Below, one piece after another: positions 41,001-56,000 of a stretch of 64,000 nucleotides of DNA (the first letter of the stretch is position 1; every line of letters starts with the position of its first letter). Source of the stretch: Apus apus (taxonomy: Eukaryota > Chordata > Aves > Apodiformes > Apodidae). Below the pieces are notes generated by a model. That model ran no database searches. It was not told where the DNA came from and was given only the letters and a program-made list of their open reading frames with translations. The translations under genes were made by a program, and so were the position numbers. The DNA lies in assembly GCF_020740795.1 (NCBI RefSeq), contig NC_067312.1, forward strand, positions 65,120,905 to 65,184,904, read 5' to 3'.

Positions 41001-44000
41001 TCCAGCTCCACACTGTCAATGTTAGCTTTGATTTACAAGCTTACTACTTATTTCACATTCTGCAGTTTTGTAATAGATCAGATAGTTCTTTCTGTTGATA
41101 GTTCATTCACCAAATGTTGTTAGAGGCACTTGGGTAAGATAACACATGTACTGCAGCACAGCTGAACTTGCAGCCACAGTGGATAACCTTAAAGTTATCT
41201 GTCTTGTTGCATTCAATTTGCAAGATGTTTTTAGTTGAGATAGTAAAAAGGTTGGTTAACTGGATATCTGACTATACGTATGTTTAACAATTTTCATTTT
41301 CACACCTTTCCACTCAGAAACAGACATGTTCTTTCTGGCTATCAGTATGGTAGGAACTGACTTCTCCTTGATTGGACGGCTGTTTCCTCATAGGGCCAGA
41401 GCAGAAATTAAGGTAAAAATTAAAGCACTCAATAAAGCAGTTAAGCATCTGTTTTTACTTTTCTTTTTCTCATTTGCTATTCCTGTGCTTCCTCTATTAG
41501 TATTGATAATTTTGATGCTAATTTGATCTGTAGAAATGCTTTTGAATGCCTCTTTCTAAGAGGTAGTAAGTATCTGAAACATTAACATGCTGTGTTGAAT
41601 TCTGATCAATGTATGTAGTAAATCTAGCATACCTAGACCTAGAGCATACCAAAATTTGTCATGAATTTAATTGAAGAATGCCAATAAGCCTTATTAGATG
41701 TTTGGTGAGGGTCTTCTGTGTTTCCTTTTTTGTGGAATCCGGCTGGGAAAATCTTTGCCATTTCAAGGACAAAGATGTTGAAAATAATAAAAAATTATTA
41801 CTATTGGTATCTATTTGTGACAGATTTGATATTTTAAAATTAATTAAAATCTTGTGTTCTTTCAGTATGCCTTGTAATTTTTAACAGCTTTAGTTGGTAT
41901 AAAAATGTGTTGCTTTGAAGGCAGCTTATCTTGATCTGCCATTTTGCACAACATATTGTTGCATTTCTTGCTTACTGAAAAAGACAAATATACTTTTGCT
42001 TTTAGAACAAGTTCAAACGTGAGGAGAAAGCTAATGGATGGAGGATAGACAAAGCTTTCAGTAAGTAAATTTACTCCACCCTACAGTGAGTTATTAAATG
42101 GAAGTAATCTTTTTTCAGTGTAATTTTTGTGCTTTGCCTTGCTGGAATTAATAATAAAAAAAAGTTGTTGCTCATAGGTGAGTTGAGAAGCTGGGGAATC
42201 TTAGTTTTTTGTATCAAGCGTGATTCACCTTGTGTATCTTTAGGTTTAATTTGTGGCTTTTGTATGTCTGATAAATGAGATTAATAAAACTTTCCTATAT
42301 ATATTCAGTAGAATATTATTTTGATTAATGGAAGTTTCTAGCACAGTTACTGTAAATTGCTTTGAGAGTTCATAAAGACATTGTGTGTTATTTGAATGAG
42401 CTACATAAGTAGCAACATGTCAATACATTATTTGATACTAAGGTACAATTCTTTGTCACGTCTGAATTTTCTGATCTACTAAGTACTGTGACCTTTTTGA
42501 TACTTGTTTTGTAAAACCAAGCTACTATAATCCATATTTATGTCAATTCTTGTCCCTGCTCGAGTGATACAGAAAGTATTTTCAAAAAGAGTTCTCTGTT
42601 TAAATGGATACAACCTTTTTATATTAAAATGTAACACTGATTATTTTACAAAGCAGAAGCTTGGAGAAGTTACCAACTTTGAAATCTTCTCTATTTCTTT
42701 ACTTTAATCTGACAGAAGAAAAGCGGCCTTTTGATTTTGAATTCTTCGCCCAGCTGCTTGAGAAGGTCTTAGCAGATGAGGAAAAGAGGAAACAGAAGAC
42801 TGCTAAAAGCCAGAAGCCAAAGGAAAAGACACCGTCAAGACCTCGGAAGAGACCAAAAGGTACTGTGAAAGAATGCTTGAGATGGCATTACAGCGCAGCG
42901 GCCAGTGGTGTTGCTAGCACAGGAAAAATAACAGAGGGAATCTTTTCCTTCCCTGTTCCAGACAAGGTGTTGTGATTTAACCCCAGCTGGCAGCTGTGCA
43001 CCACACAGAGCTTGCTCACTCTCCCCCGCCTGGGATGGGGAGAGGATCAGAAGAAAAAACATGAGAAGGCTTGTGGGTTGAGATAGGCAGTTCAGTAGGT
43101 AAAGCAAAAGCCACACACACAGGCAAACTAAAACAAGGAATTCATTTACTCCTTCCCATTGGCAGGCAGGTGTTCAGCTGTCTCCAGAAAAGCAGGGCTC
43201 CACCATGGGTTATGTGGGAGGACAAACGCCATCACTCCAAACATCTGTCGTATTCCTCCTCCAGCTTTATATGCTCTGCATGATGTCATATGGTGTGGAA
43301 TATCCCTTTGGCCAGTTTGAGTCAGCTGTCCCAACTTTTTGTGCAGCCCCAACCTACTCACTGGTGGACTTGCGTGAGAAGCTTAAAAGTCCTTGTTTCC
43401 TTAATGAGAACTAAAAACATCTATATATTATCAACATTCTTCTCATACTAAATCCAAACCACAGCACTATTCTAGCTACTAAGAGGAAAATTAGCTGTAT
43501 CCCACCTAGAACCAGCAGAGAGGGCAAGGGCATCCTGGCTTCATAGCATATCTTTTGCAGATACAGTGTGTGGGATGGTAACAATTGATGGTAGCCTTTT
43601 TTTTTAAGTGTTTTCTCTGGGTGGGAATGTGAGACCACACTGATTAGCTCTATTCCACAGTCTAAAGTACTGATATTCTGAACAGGGTATTCTAACAGTT
43701 GAAGTATCTGCATGATTTGCTAACTAGTTGACTTTCAGAATCCTTGGGCCAAAGCCATATTTTTGTCAGGCTCTTCTGAGACTTCTACTTTAAATTGTTC
43801 TTGCATTTAAAACACTTTTCTTTTAAGGATTCTGATCCTCTTTATATAATTAACATTTGACTCGTTATGTCTGAAGGGTGCTATTCTTTTAAGGAATTCT
43901 TGCAGATGTTATTTTAGTTTTCTGGCCTGTTCAAAACAAAGGGTAAAGATTGTTTAATAACTATTGATCACCATAATGTCCTATTACCTCGGTACCTGTG

Positions 44001-47000
44001 AAAGGACCTTTCTTAGATGTACTTAAATTCAAAACAGTTATACCAACATAACTTCCTTGATAATTCTGTGGTGCTGTTCACTTGTTTGTTCCATGGGAAC
44101 CCATTTTCTTTTAAGTGGTGTTGTGGAACAAACAAGTGAACAACCTTTTTAAAGGGGATGCTAGCTAGGAAGCAGCATCACTGCAGTTCTTAAAATTGAC
44201 ATTGTTGCTGCTTTTCTGTAGCCTCGATTTCAGATTTGATTAAGTAATAAAAAAGCCTTACAGCAACATACATAAATTCTGTTTGTAGGCTTTAATAGCA
44301 GCTTAAAGGTGCTGTGTGTGTAAAGTGATGTGAGTATGCTTTTCGTCTTGTGTCTTTGATTGCTTAATTACAGAGGAACAAGTTTGTACAAGAATTATAA
44401 AAAGGACAGGAAATGGATCTCGGTGGTTGATATTCCGCATAAGTACAAGGTCAAGACCAGATGTCCTGAATTACCAATGTCCTGTCTTAACACTCAGAAA
44501 AAAACTTATTAATTATTAGCTAGATTATAATTCAGCTTTCTTATGTAAATAAGAATTATTAACTACAGTACATTTACTGATCCAAATTACTTTTTTATGG
44601 TATACTCTCTGGAACCATCATTGCTTCTTTCTGCAGAGGTATGATAATTTCCTGGATCCCAGAAGTGACTGTAACATGCTATGAAGTAGAGGAATGGGAA
44701 CATTTACTGAATTGGATTTACATCCTATATTAACTTTACCATGGTGAAGTGTTGACACACATGCAGGGTGTGTTTTGCATTAAGTGTTGAAGATAGTCTA
44801 TGCTGGAGCTTTTCTGTGAAGCCAGTGACTGACTTCTCATGGTCCTGCTCATGTGCCTGACAGTATATTGGCAATGATGCATTAATTAATCAGATGTTGC
44901 TAGTGGAAATATCTTTGCAATATATGGCTCCTGATACTCCACAAGTGTATTAACTAGAAACTACTGTATTGTCTCAACAGCAAAAGCTGCCAGCAGAGAA
45001 GCTGCTGGTGATAAGGATGATCTTCAGGAAGGCAGAATTTCTGATGCAGAAACAGAAGCAGATGCTGTAACAGCTGAGAAAGAAAATGAAGAATCTTCAG
45101 GCCTGGCTGAACAGACAGAAGAACAGGTTGCATTAGAGCCAGTGTTAGCAAAAAAGAAGAGAAAGAAGAAGAGAAAAGATGATCTTGAACAGGAAGTGGA
45201 GAATCTTCCAGAAGAAATGTCAGTCCCTTCAAAAATTGCTGAAGAAGGGAAATCATCTGAGAAAAGTAAGAGGCAAAAATACTCACTTTCAAGTGTTCAA
45301 GTGCAAATTTTATGTGAAGAGATTGCAAACTTAAAAATGAGAGCTTGGGTCTTGATTTCTATCACTGAACTGCCTTGAAGTTGTGGAAAAATGCTTTTCA
45401 AAATCAGCTTTCATACTAAATACTGTTGTATTTTAACTGAGAACAGTTCTCTTAATATTTAGGTATTTTCTGCTGGGAGGTTTTTTTTTGCCTTAAATTA
45501 ATTTTTGCTTCACTGTAGCTAGGATGTAATAATTGAAATTCTGAGGTGTTGCCCAGAATGTCCAAATTTATTTAATTCTTATTTATTAGCAGAAAAAAAT
45601 GTGGTATGTGATGCTAAGAATGATGGTCATACTACCTGTAGAGAAGAACTGGATAGTGTTATTGAAGGAAAACGAGATGACACTGTTACAGAGGAAGAGG
45701 GGTCAGAGTCCTCTTTACCAGTGGATGTCATGATGGAGAGAGAAAGTGATGTCAAATTATGCAGGTAATGTTTAAAATGGAAAGCTTAGGCAAAATTAAA
45801 AATAGTTTAAGGTTTTAATATTGGCTTTATTTATTCATGCTTACTGTCATGTTAGGTGGCACAGAATAGATGGGTTTTAGGCTGCTGAGGATTATTTTAG
45901 CAATCTGTTTTTAATTTACAATCTCAATATATTCTCTGCCCTGATGGGCCACCCTTGCAAAATTAATTTGCATAATACTAAAATTCAAACCAAAACTGCT
46001 TTATTTATTTATTTCTTAGTTCATGGGGACTGTTGGCTTGTCCTAACTTCTAGTATTTCTCTCAGAGCACTGCTTGGTAATGTCACTGTATTGCAGTACA
46101 ATTGGAATTGATACTTGTTTTTAATGAGAGGGTACTTCTGCAGCAAAAGGAAGAGTTGCTTGGGCTTTATTTGTACAGAACTTGGGTGGGAGGCAAGCTT
46201 TTGGTTACAATTTTGGGCATTCTTTTTACTAGGAAGAAAGTGAATGTTTATGTAAGACAGTTTTTATTTAAAGAAAGCAGTAGATCTAAAAAGTCATTAG
46301 GAAGCTGCTACTTCAGAATTTTGTGTGTTAGTTGTTGTGCTTAGCTGTATTGTAATAGTTTCCTGTTTCATACAGATTCCCAGAAACTTATATGTGCATT
46401 AATACCTCATTGGAATCATATGAAGGAACAGTATTTGTCTTTTAACCCAACATAGATTGTTATAGAAGATCGGGGAAAATAACCTTCATATCCTGCAAAT
46501 ATTAGTAAGATGTGTTGAATTTTCAGAAACACAAGTGATTAAATAATGTCAAGATTGCATAGTTTTTCTGAGAGACTTGATCTGTCTGTAAACAGTAATA
46601 GCTTTTTTAATTAAAATGCACTAATACAGTGAGTTTGTGTGCTTGATTTCAGCTTTGAAGGTAGCAATGATACTATATTAGAAACAGACTCTGCTATACT
46701 GAGAACTCAAGATACGAGAGACAACACATCACAGGAAAGTCACATTTCAGAGTTACCAGTTTCGAGGCTTCGAAGCGAGGAAAGACAGTCTGAAGAAACC
46801 AGAGAAACAAAGGTTTTGGGTTTTTTTTAAATGTAATTCTTACTACTAGAGATCTTAATGTTTTTGTAAATCAAAGCAAATTTTGCTTGTTTTTGTGATG
46901 TTTTTACCACTAGGTGGAAAAAAGGCAACAAGCCTGAGAACAGCACAAAAGTCTAAATACTATCAATTTGGCTGGCTCTGATGGGTTGTCTGTTACAGTA

Positions 47001-50000
47001 AATTTTTTCAGAGTACAGAGTGCATGCCTCATTCTTACCTCATAGGCAGTTTAAACAGCTGACCACTTTGAATATTCAGAAGTAAAGCAATACAATATCA
47101 ACAGTTAAACACTGGAGAAAGCTTTTGCTGGCATATGTTTACTAGCGCAGTGTACTTCAGTACTTCCATTGCTATGTTCCTGATAGTAATATTTTCTTAT
47201 TTATAATGCCACTTTTTTCCTCTCACTAGTAATACCGTTTTCAAGGTGAAGAGTCTTAATCTTGCAATTCTCCTCACATAAAGTTCCATTCCTCTGATCA
47301 TCCTTCTAGCCTGTCATTTTTGGAACTTAATAGGATACTGTTTAAAAACTTGTGCTGAAAGGGAACCAGCTACTTTCTAAGGTGAAGGATGATCTTATGG
47401 CTAAAGTTTGTGGTGAGGATTTAGGAAACTCTGAGTTAGTGTTTCCTCAATATGATGGGCAAATTATTTGACCTTTGGCTTTTATTTTAAATTCTGTTAG
47501 CTAAAATAATGTTTTAATCTTAATGGAAAATGAGCTACTTAGGACCTTCACAAATACTAAATGCCTGTAGTTGGAGATTTTACAACAATACAATCTCTTT
47601 ATATTAGTTGGAATAGTATTTATAAAACCAAAAGCTTTCTGGCTGATGACATACGAAGGCATAATAATCTCTAAACCTGGTAATTTCGAAAGGCCTTTTA
47701 TGTCAGTTCTAATTCTCTTGGCCTGTGGTAATTAATTTACTTTGTAAGTATGTGAACTTAATCACTGACCTAAAACTAGAAATACTCAGTCATTCAGTGA
47801 TCATAGAATCATAGAATGGTTAGAGTTGGAAGTGAGCGTAAAGTTCCAACTCCCCTGCATGGGCAGGAACACCTCCTACTAGATCAGGTTCCTCAGAGCC
47901 TGATCCAACCTGGCCTTGAACACCTCCAGGGATGGAGCTTCCACAGCTTCTCTGGGGAGCCTGTCCCAGTGTCTCACCACCCTCACTAAAGAATATCCTC
48001 CTGTTCTCTAACCTGAATCTTTCCTCTTTCAGTTTACAACCACTACCCCTTGTCCTCTTGCTACAAGCCCTTGTAAAAAGCCCCTCCCCAGCTTTCCTGT
48101 AGCCCCTTCAGGTACAGGAAGGCCACTATGAGGTTCCTCCAGAGCCTTCTCTTCTTCAGGCTGAGCAACCCCAACTCCCTCAGCCTGTCCTCATGAGAGA
48201 GGAGCTCCAGCCCTGAGATAATTTTTGTGGCCCTCCTCTGGACAGGTTCCAACAGGTCCACATCTTACTTGTGTTGGGGGCTCCAGAGCTGTGAAACATG
48301 ATTCTTATATCTTATCAAAGAGTTAAACAGAGAAATTATGTTTTTATGCAGTAGGCTTTTACCTTAATTCAGTAAATAGATTCCATGAAGTCTTTACTGT
48401 AATTATGACTAGTTTGCTACGTTGTAAATATATATATATTTTTTTCTTCATTTTCATACTGATGGTCAGTGCTTGCTAGGAAAATTATTTAAATACTAGA
48501 CCTGGAAAGTAATGATAGCTGATACTGCCTAAGGAGTCCGTTATGAGCTTCACCCAATTAAAAGGCATAAAGAAATGGGCAGATGGAAACTTCCAGAACT
48601 TCAGCAATGGGAAATATGAAGTCCTGCACCTGGGTAGGAACAACCCTGGGCACCAGTACATGCAGGGGGCCACCCAGGTGGAAAGCAGCTTTGCAGAAAA
48701 GGACCTGGGTGTCCTGGTGGACGCAGCGATGAACGTGAGCCAGCAGTGTGCCCTGGCTGAAAAAAAACAAAGGGCTAACAGTATCCTGGGCTGCGTTAGG
48801 AGAGGCACTGCCAGCAGGCTGGGGGAGCTGATCAGTTCAGTGTTGGGGAGGCCACACTGTGCAACCAGTTCTGGGCTCTCCAGTATGAGACATACAGACA
48901 CAACAGAGATAGCTTGTCAAAGGGCCATGAAAAACGTGAAGGGACTGAAACATCTCTTCTATGATGAAAGACTGATAGAGCAGGGACAGTTCAGCTTGGT
49001 GAAGAAAAGGCTCAGGACAATATCTTAAAGATTGTTATAAAAACCTATAGGGAGGGGGCAAAGACGATTAAGGCAGGCTTTTTCCAGTGGTGCTTAATGA
49101 CAGGACAAGAAAAATGGGCACAAACTGAAACTTAGAATGTTCCTTTTGAACAGCAGGAAACACTTTTTCACTCTGAGGGTGATGAAACACTGGCACAGAT
49201 TACCCAGAAAGACTGTGGAGTCTCCAGCCTTGGCAATATTGAGAAGCTGTTTGGACCTGGTTTTGGATGACCAGCTCTAAGTAGCTCTGCTTGAGCAGGA
49301 GGGTTGCGTCAGATGACCTCGGGAGGTACCTTCCAACCTCAACTGTTCTGAGACACTTGCTCTTGTTTCAGCTTTTCTTTATATTACAGCAAAGAGTTTT
49401 TCTATATTTATTATTTATTGTTATTTTCTACAACATTTTTTTTCCTTACTCAGAGCAAAGACATACATGACTTATGTAGACCAGATGAAAAGCAGAGTGC
49501 ATCAGAAAATGATTCTCAGTCTGAAATAATGTAAGTAGAATTATTTGCAATACTTGACCTATACCTGCATTTACTTAATTTGGGTATAATTCTGATTGAA
49601 TGTAGTAGGTTGAATTTAGATTGTAGCTCATGGCAAGATTTTTTTCCATATTCAGTGAAGTTTTTTGGTAGAAGTTTTGATCACTGAGAAACAATACTTT
49701 GACTAAGATGTGAAATGTTACACAGAATGAGGAGTAGGACTTAAGTTTAAAAAAAACCTAGCCCCTCTACAGCCAGCAAGAACGAGAGATTTCTCTGATA
49801 CACTACTATTTTGTGGGTGATCTTTGGTTGTGGAAGTTGATTTTTTTCTTTACAAAAGGGCCTCATTGTATTATTTGAATTTCACAGTAGTCCAGAGCTG
49901 ATTAGCTGTACACATCATGTGTATGGTATTTTCATGTCTTTGTATTTGGAAACTTTTGCTCTATGGAACTCAGTGCAAGAGTCTAAGTTGAGACACACTT

Positions 50001-53000
50001 TCCTAGAAGATACTTGTCTGTGTCTTACCATCTCTCCTTTATGAAGTTAATCTGTGTAATTATTTCTTAGATTTATTGCTGTAACTGAGCAGTGGTGTTG
50101 AAACAAGTCTGTGACTAGAGTTTCCATGTGTGTATGATCAGTGACATGCTATTCCATTATACAGTTTTTTAAAGGTGATCTAGGGATGGCCTACTAGTTA
50201 TGTTAGGTTGCTCTTCATTCTTCTCTCTGTCCCTTACTGAAGGGCAGCTCACTCTTATGGTGAAGACTGTCAAAGGTTTTTTCATCCTATCTTAGGAAGA
50301 GGATGAGAAAAGGTAGTAGTACCCAACTGAAGATTATTCATAAGCTGTAGGGCGCTGTCAAACAGTATGTGCATCCCGCAATATGCGATTGCAATTGCTA
50401 AGGACACAGATTGATTTATGTACCCTATTCTTCAATGATGTAAGTGTTCTCTCAGTAGAACAAGGTGTTTGAAAACAGCAGTTCATAGATCTGTGAGTGA
50501 GGACTTTGAATGGTGATGCAGGAGTAGGAGATGCACATGCTAAATTTTGTATATTGAGCAAATCTGCTCCACTTTGGGGTAGTTTTAATAGGATCATGGA
50601 ATGGATTCTGTTGGAAGGGACCTTCAAAGCCCCATCCAACATGGCCTTGAACTCTTCCAGGGATGGGGCAGCCAAAACTTACTTGGGCAGCCTGTTCCAG
50701 TGTCTCACTACCCTCACAGTAAAGAATTTCTTCCTAATAGGTAATCTAAATCTCCCCTCTTTCAGCTTGAAACCGTTCCCCCTCATCCTTTTGATCCATG
50801 CCCTTGTAAAAAGTCTGTCTCCAGCTTTCCTGTGGGCCCCTTTTGGGTACTGGAAGACTGCTAAAAGGTCTTCCTGGAACCTTCTCTAGGCTGAACCACC
50901 CCAACTCTCTCAGCCTGTCTTCATAGGAGAGGTGCACTAGCCCTCTGATGATCTTGGTGGCCCTCTTCTGGGCTTGCTTAAACAGCTACATGTCCTTATG
51001 TTGGGGGCTTCCAGAGATGGACACAATACTCATGAGAGCAGAGTAGAGGGAGAGAATCACCTCCCTTGACCTGCTGGGCACACTTCTTTTGATGCAGCCC
51101 ACAACACGGCTGGCTTTCTGGGCTGCAGGCTCACATTGCTGAATCATGTTGAGCTTCTCATCAACCACCACCCTCAGGTTCTTCTTGGGGCTGGTCTAAA
51201 TCCATTTTCTGCCCAGCCTGTATTTGTGCTTGTGATTGCCCTGACTCAGGTGCAGGACCTTGTACTTGGCCTTGTTGAACTTCGTGCAGTTTGCACAGGT
51301 TCAGCTCTCAAGCCTGTCAGGGTCCCTTTGGATGGCATCCCTTCCCTCCATCTTGCTGACCACACCACACAGTTTGGTGTTGTGAGCAAACCTGCCAAGG
51401 GTGCACTCCATTCCACTCTCCATGTGGCCAATAAAGATGTTAAACTGCAGCAGTCCCCGTACCGAACTCTGAAGAATGCCACTTGTCACTGACCTCCACT
51501 TGGACATAGAGCCATTGACTACAACTTTCTGAATGTGACTATCCAGCCACTTAACCATTGAGTGGTCCATCCATCAAGTCCTTGTCTCTCCAATGTAGAG
51601 ACAAGGATGTTGTGGAGGACAGTGTAAAACACTTTGCACAAGTCTGGGTAGATGATATCAGTTAGTCTTCCCTGATCCACCAGTGGTGTAACCCCATCAT
51701 AGAAGGCCACCATATTTGTCAGGCAGGATTCGCCCTTCATGTAGGCATGTTGGCTGTCACCAGGCATCTCCTTATTTTCCATGTGCCATAGTGTAGTTTC
51801 CAGGAGGATTGGCTCTATGACCTTGCCAGACACAGAGGTGAGACTGATTCATTTCTGTTGTTTCTGTTGAAATCAGGAAGGCTGTTCACACTGACATCAA
51901 CTGTGAATGCCTAGGAGAAGAGGTATTCCTGTTTAGTTAGCAGAAGGACATGCTTCCTTCAGATATTTTTAATTAGATGCCACTGAAAGCCACCAAAGTT
52001 GTTACATCTTATTTGACAGTCTTTACAGTAAGTAGTAGATTATCTTCTAATATAAAAAAGATCTAATATTTTTTCCAGTTTGTCTTGCTGCAGTACCCAT
52101 GCAGTCTGTGATACTCTTCAAGTGTATCTCGGACTGTATAAGACTTCGCTATGAATTCAGTTTCTCTTTTGTAACAATATATATCACCTCTTTTTGCATC
52201 TTAAGGAAAACTGAAAAGGCACCAGACAGAAGGCGCTTGCAAAGACCTAAACCCAATATAGTGAGAACATCTGGAAGGAGGGAAGCATCAACCCAAGAGA
52301 AAGTGGAGGCTGAGACTTCCTCCACAAACCTTGTGAATGCAAATGAAAAGGTCAGAAGGAGGAGCATTGCTTAATACGCTGTGCTCTTGATGTATCTGTT
52401 TTCATCAATGTTGATACTGTGGACCAGCTACAGTCTAATAAGTAGTATTCTGAGAACTGCTTCTGAGGTATCTGCACACTTGTCCAAGAGTAATACTCCT
52501 TACCTCAATTTCAGATCTCTGAGGAAGACAGTAGAAGAAACAGAAATGACAAGACAGATTTGGATACTAAATCTGAGTGAGTACTGAGATAACTTTTCCA
52601 GTCTCCTGGAATTAATTGATTAGCTCTATCAAGGAGGTTGGACTAGATGGTCTTGAGAGATACCTTCCAACCCTGATGACTGTGACTATGATTCTTAATT
52701 TATTGTATATAGTGCTGTTACAAAAAGGCAACAGTAATTGTGAAGATTTAATATAAATCTTAAACTTGACTTTGTCGGTCTCTTGGATGATATTAAGTGG
52801 AATTATGACAGAAGGTATGTGCTGCTTTTCTGGGAAGTTGAGGGAGGCATTACTTTATGAAGTACCAACTGTGCTTGGAATTTATGAGAGGAAGGGTGGA
52901 AAGTGGTAACTGTGACTTTGCCTTCATCCCACCTTCAGCTGCCAGGTAATGGCTCTGCTTCTGACACTTGCAGAAGCAGCTATGGTGTGCAGGCTAGTTA

Positions 53001-56000
53001 GGTTCCTCCCCTGTGTGATAACTTCATATATTTTTAATAGATAAACAGAGTTTCCACACTCTAAGACTAAACAAAGTTTAGTTCTCATGCGAAAAAAATT
53101 TGCATAAATTTGTGCAAATTCCTAAGAAGGCAACCCAGTTTCCAGTAAAGAAAGCTGTGCAAATCATTTAATACTACATAGGCTTGAATATTATGCAATA
53201 AATGTCACTGTTGTGGATTCTTTGTGCAGAGCACCTGAAAAAACTGTAATTGCAAAGGCAATAGTTAGAGGATGTCGTCAGAGATTTAAACCTAATGTTA
53301 TAAGAGCATCTGGAAGGAAAGAAGAGCCCGAAAAAGATGCAGAAAAAGACAAAATGTCCCATCTACAGCCTAGGGGAGAACCTAAGGGAGAAACAGAAAA
53401 GGTATTTAATAGAGTAACATAATTGGAGATAATGTGTTAACTAAAAAGCTTCTGGATGCAACAGCAATGTTATCTTTTTCTTTTTTCTTTTCTTTCACTC
53501 CCCTGATCATGACCAGGAATCAGTCACTTGCTTAACCAGCAGTGATGGTGTCATGTTGCTTAGAGGCCTCAGCTAAACTGGGAGCTTGTCACCCAACAAG
53601 TAGTTGCCAATAGGTTTTCATGTGCTGCAGTGAATACAGGTTTAGCCCTTTGATCTAGATTTTACTGCACCTTCCTGACTATGCAAATGTCTGTGTCTGT
53701 CATAAGCAATACGTTTTGTATCCTGTTGTGGACAGTTACCTGGTCTGTTGGGTAACTTCATGAATGTAGAAGAGTTAATGTCTTAATGTTCTATTTCTAT
53801 TCAGAACACTGACCAGAGTAATAGATCTGATGCTACCAGTGAAGAAGCAGCAGAAAAAGATAATAAAGTCCCAGAGACAATGTCTCAGTAAGTATGTGAA
53901 AAATGAGAAGACACGTGCTGCTCTCCAGCAGTTTGACATCCCTCTAACTTCTGGTATTATTACATAGTGAAGTAATGGTAGAAGTTTCTGAGGAAACTTC
54001 TGCAGTGAGGCAGAAATTAAGAGAAGAATATGAGTATTTTTTAATGCATGGAACAAATAGATCAAACATTTTTTTTTATAGCAGTGCTTTTAAATGAGAT
54101 GTCAAACATGATAAATGCAACCATACCTGAACAATTAGTCCCTTGAAAACTAGAATAAGCCTTCTCCACTAACTATAATACTGAAATGCATCAGTTTCAG
54201 TGGTTAAGTATTTAAACAATAGGAATAAGTGTTTCCTCTTAAAGTGTGGTAAAGTGTTAGGTGCCTGGTATTGGGAGAAAAAATTCCAATATGTGGGCAA
54301 TTTAATGCACGTTAATTACAAAGTGTTTCTTTTATTTCTCTTCAGTGGATAAAGGGCTGTTATAGTGCGAAAGGAGGCATATATTTTTACAGGAGAGGTT
54401 GGCAAAAAAACCGAAAACCAAACAAAAAAGGAGGTAGTTGAAGAGGGTGGAGGGAGATAAACTGGGTTTGATAATCTGGCAGAACAATACTTCAGCAGTT
54501 TTTTTCTTTCATTAACATGCTATGTAACTTGGAGCCCAAGGTAAAAAGGCATAGAAGCATCTGACAGTTGTAATAATGTGTATTTGTATTTTTACATTAG
54601 TAAGATTGTGGAGTTATTTGTGCTTTCTGAATGCTTGTGACTTTTAAACTTTCATTAAGTTTTTTAAATCTTCATTAAGTTTTTTAAACCTTTGTAAAAC
54701 CCTTCATCTGCCACTCGACCAGGCAGGAACACAGGAAGAGCCATTATGGGTCAGAAGAGCCCATGTCTATGGTGGTATCCTGTCTCCAGTGGGAAAGAAA
54801 AAGAACAGGGCAAATACAAGTTTAAAATTGCTGGGTACTCTGTAGCAGATACACTTCTAACTTTATTGCTTCATGAGGTTAGTAATGCATAGCTCTATTT
54901 TAGGTAAGTTTATGGTAATGCAACCTTCTCTAGGTGAACCTGCTCTGTCTGAGGGGTTGGGCTAGATGATCTCCAGGTGTCTCTTCCAACTCCTACTATT
55001 ATTATTACTTTTGTAATAAATGTTCAGGAAAAAAAAAAAGGAAAAAAAAGAAAAAATAACACTTCTCCAAGACTCCTCTGATTTTAGACACATTATGTGC
55101 TTATGGATCTGATGCTTTTTTCCAGATCTAGTGAAACAGCTGGTTTACAAGATGGCAGCAAACAGTGTGTGCTGAAACCAACACCTCTAAAGAGAGGCAG
55201 ACTGCAGAGACCAAAACCAAATCTAGGAAGAACTGTTGGAAAGCAGAAGGACCTGCCAGAGGAAAAAGATTCTGAAGAGCAGAAATCTCAGAGTGGAGAA
55301 ACAGAAGAAGGCCTGATACACCATAGGGATGGAAACAATGATCCATGCCTAAAAAATGTAAGTTTCTTGAGCAGTTGCTTAGTTAGGTATGTTGTTTTGC
55401 TGGGTCCTAAGTAGAAGCCTTTAGTGACAAAGATCTAAGTACATACCACATAATTTATAAGCATAGTCTTTGTATGCTTATTTATTTATTTATTATTCTT
55501 TCAGAATAAACTGACTTGTCATAAAATTTATTCATGTTTGCAGCTTACATCTGTTTTCCATGGATGGATGGATTTTATCTCATTTTGTTGTCTTAATTGT
55601 GATACTAGATCTGAAAAGAGAAGGGCAGAGAGAAAAGCTCTCTTGTAAAAGAGAAACTTCAGACAGAAGGCATATAGAAAAATAACAATTTTTTACTTTT
55701 AGATTTCTACAGGTATTAGTTGGATGCACACGTAGCAAGGGAGATCCTTTTGAGTGTTTTTGTGAAAGACACTAAAACAAACTCCCCCCTCCTCCCCTCA
55801 TAAAAGAGAGGTCAAGCAAGTCTTTCATCTTAATAGAGTGAAACTTTTATTCCTTTTAGGATGTGATGATTCATGAAGACACTCAACCATGCAATGTGAT
55901 TTTAGAAGGGGATGTTTCTACAGATTCTGAGAGGAGCTCAATACATACAAGGCAGCATTCCCAAGAAAAACCCTTAGAAGCAGAAAGCTATGAAAGTGAA

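Noticed and set aside
48543-49028. 161-aa frame in BDP1 intron 12 as a possible host gene
   Set aside because: It is CR1 ORF2 C-terminal sequence within a truncated LINE.
46813-49453. Extra BDP1 exon in the long intron 12
   Set aside because: Exons 12 and 13 join in frame (phase 0), and the only long frames between them belong to CR1 copies.
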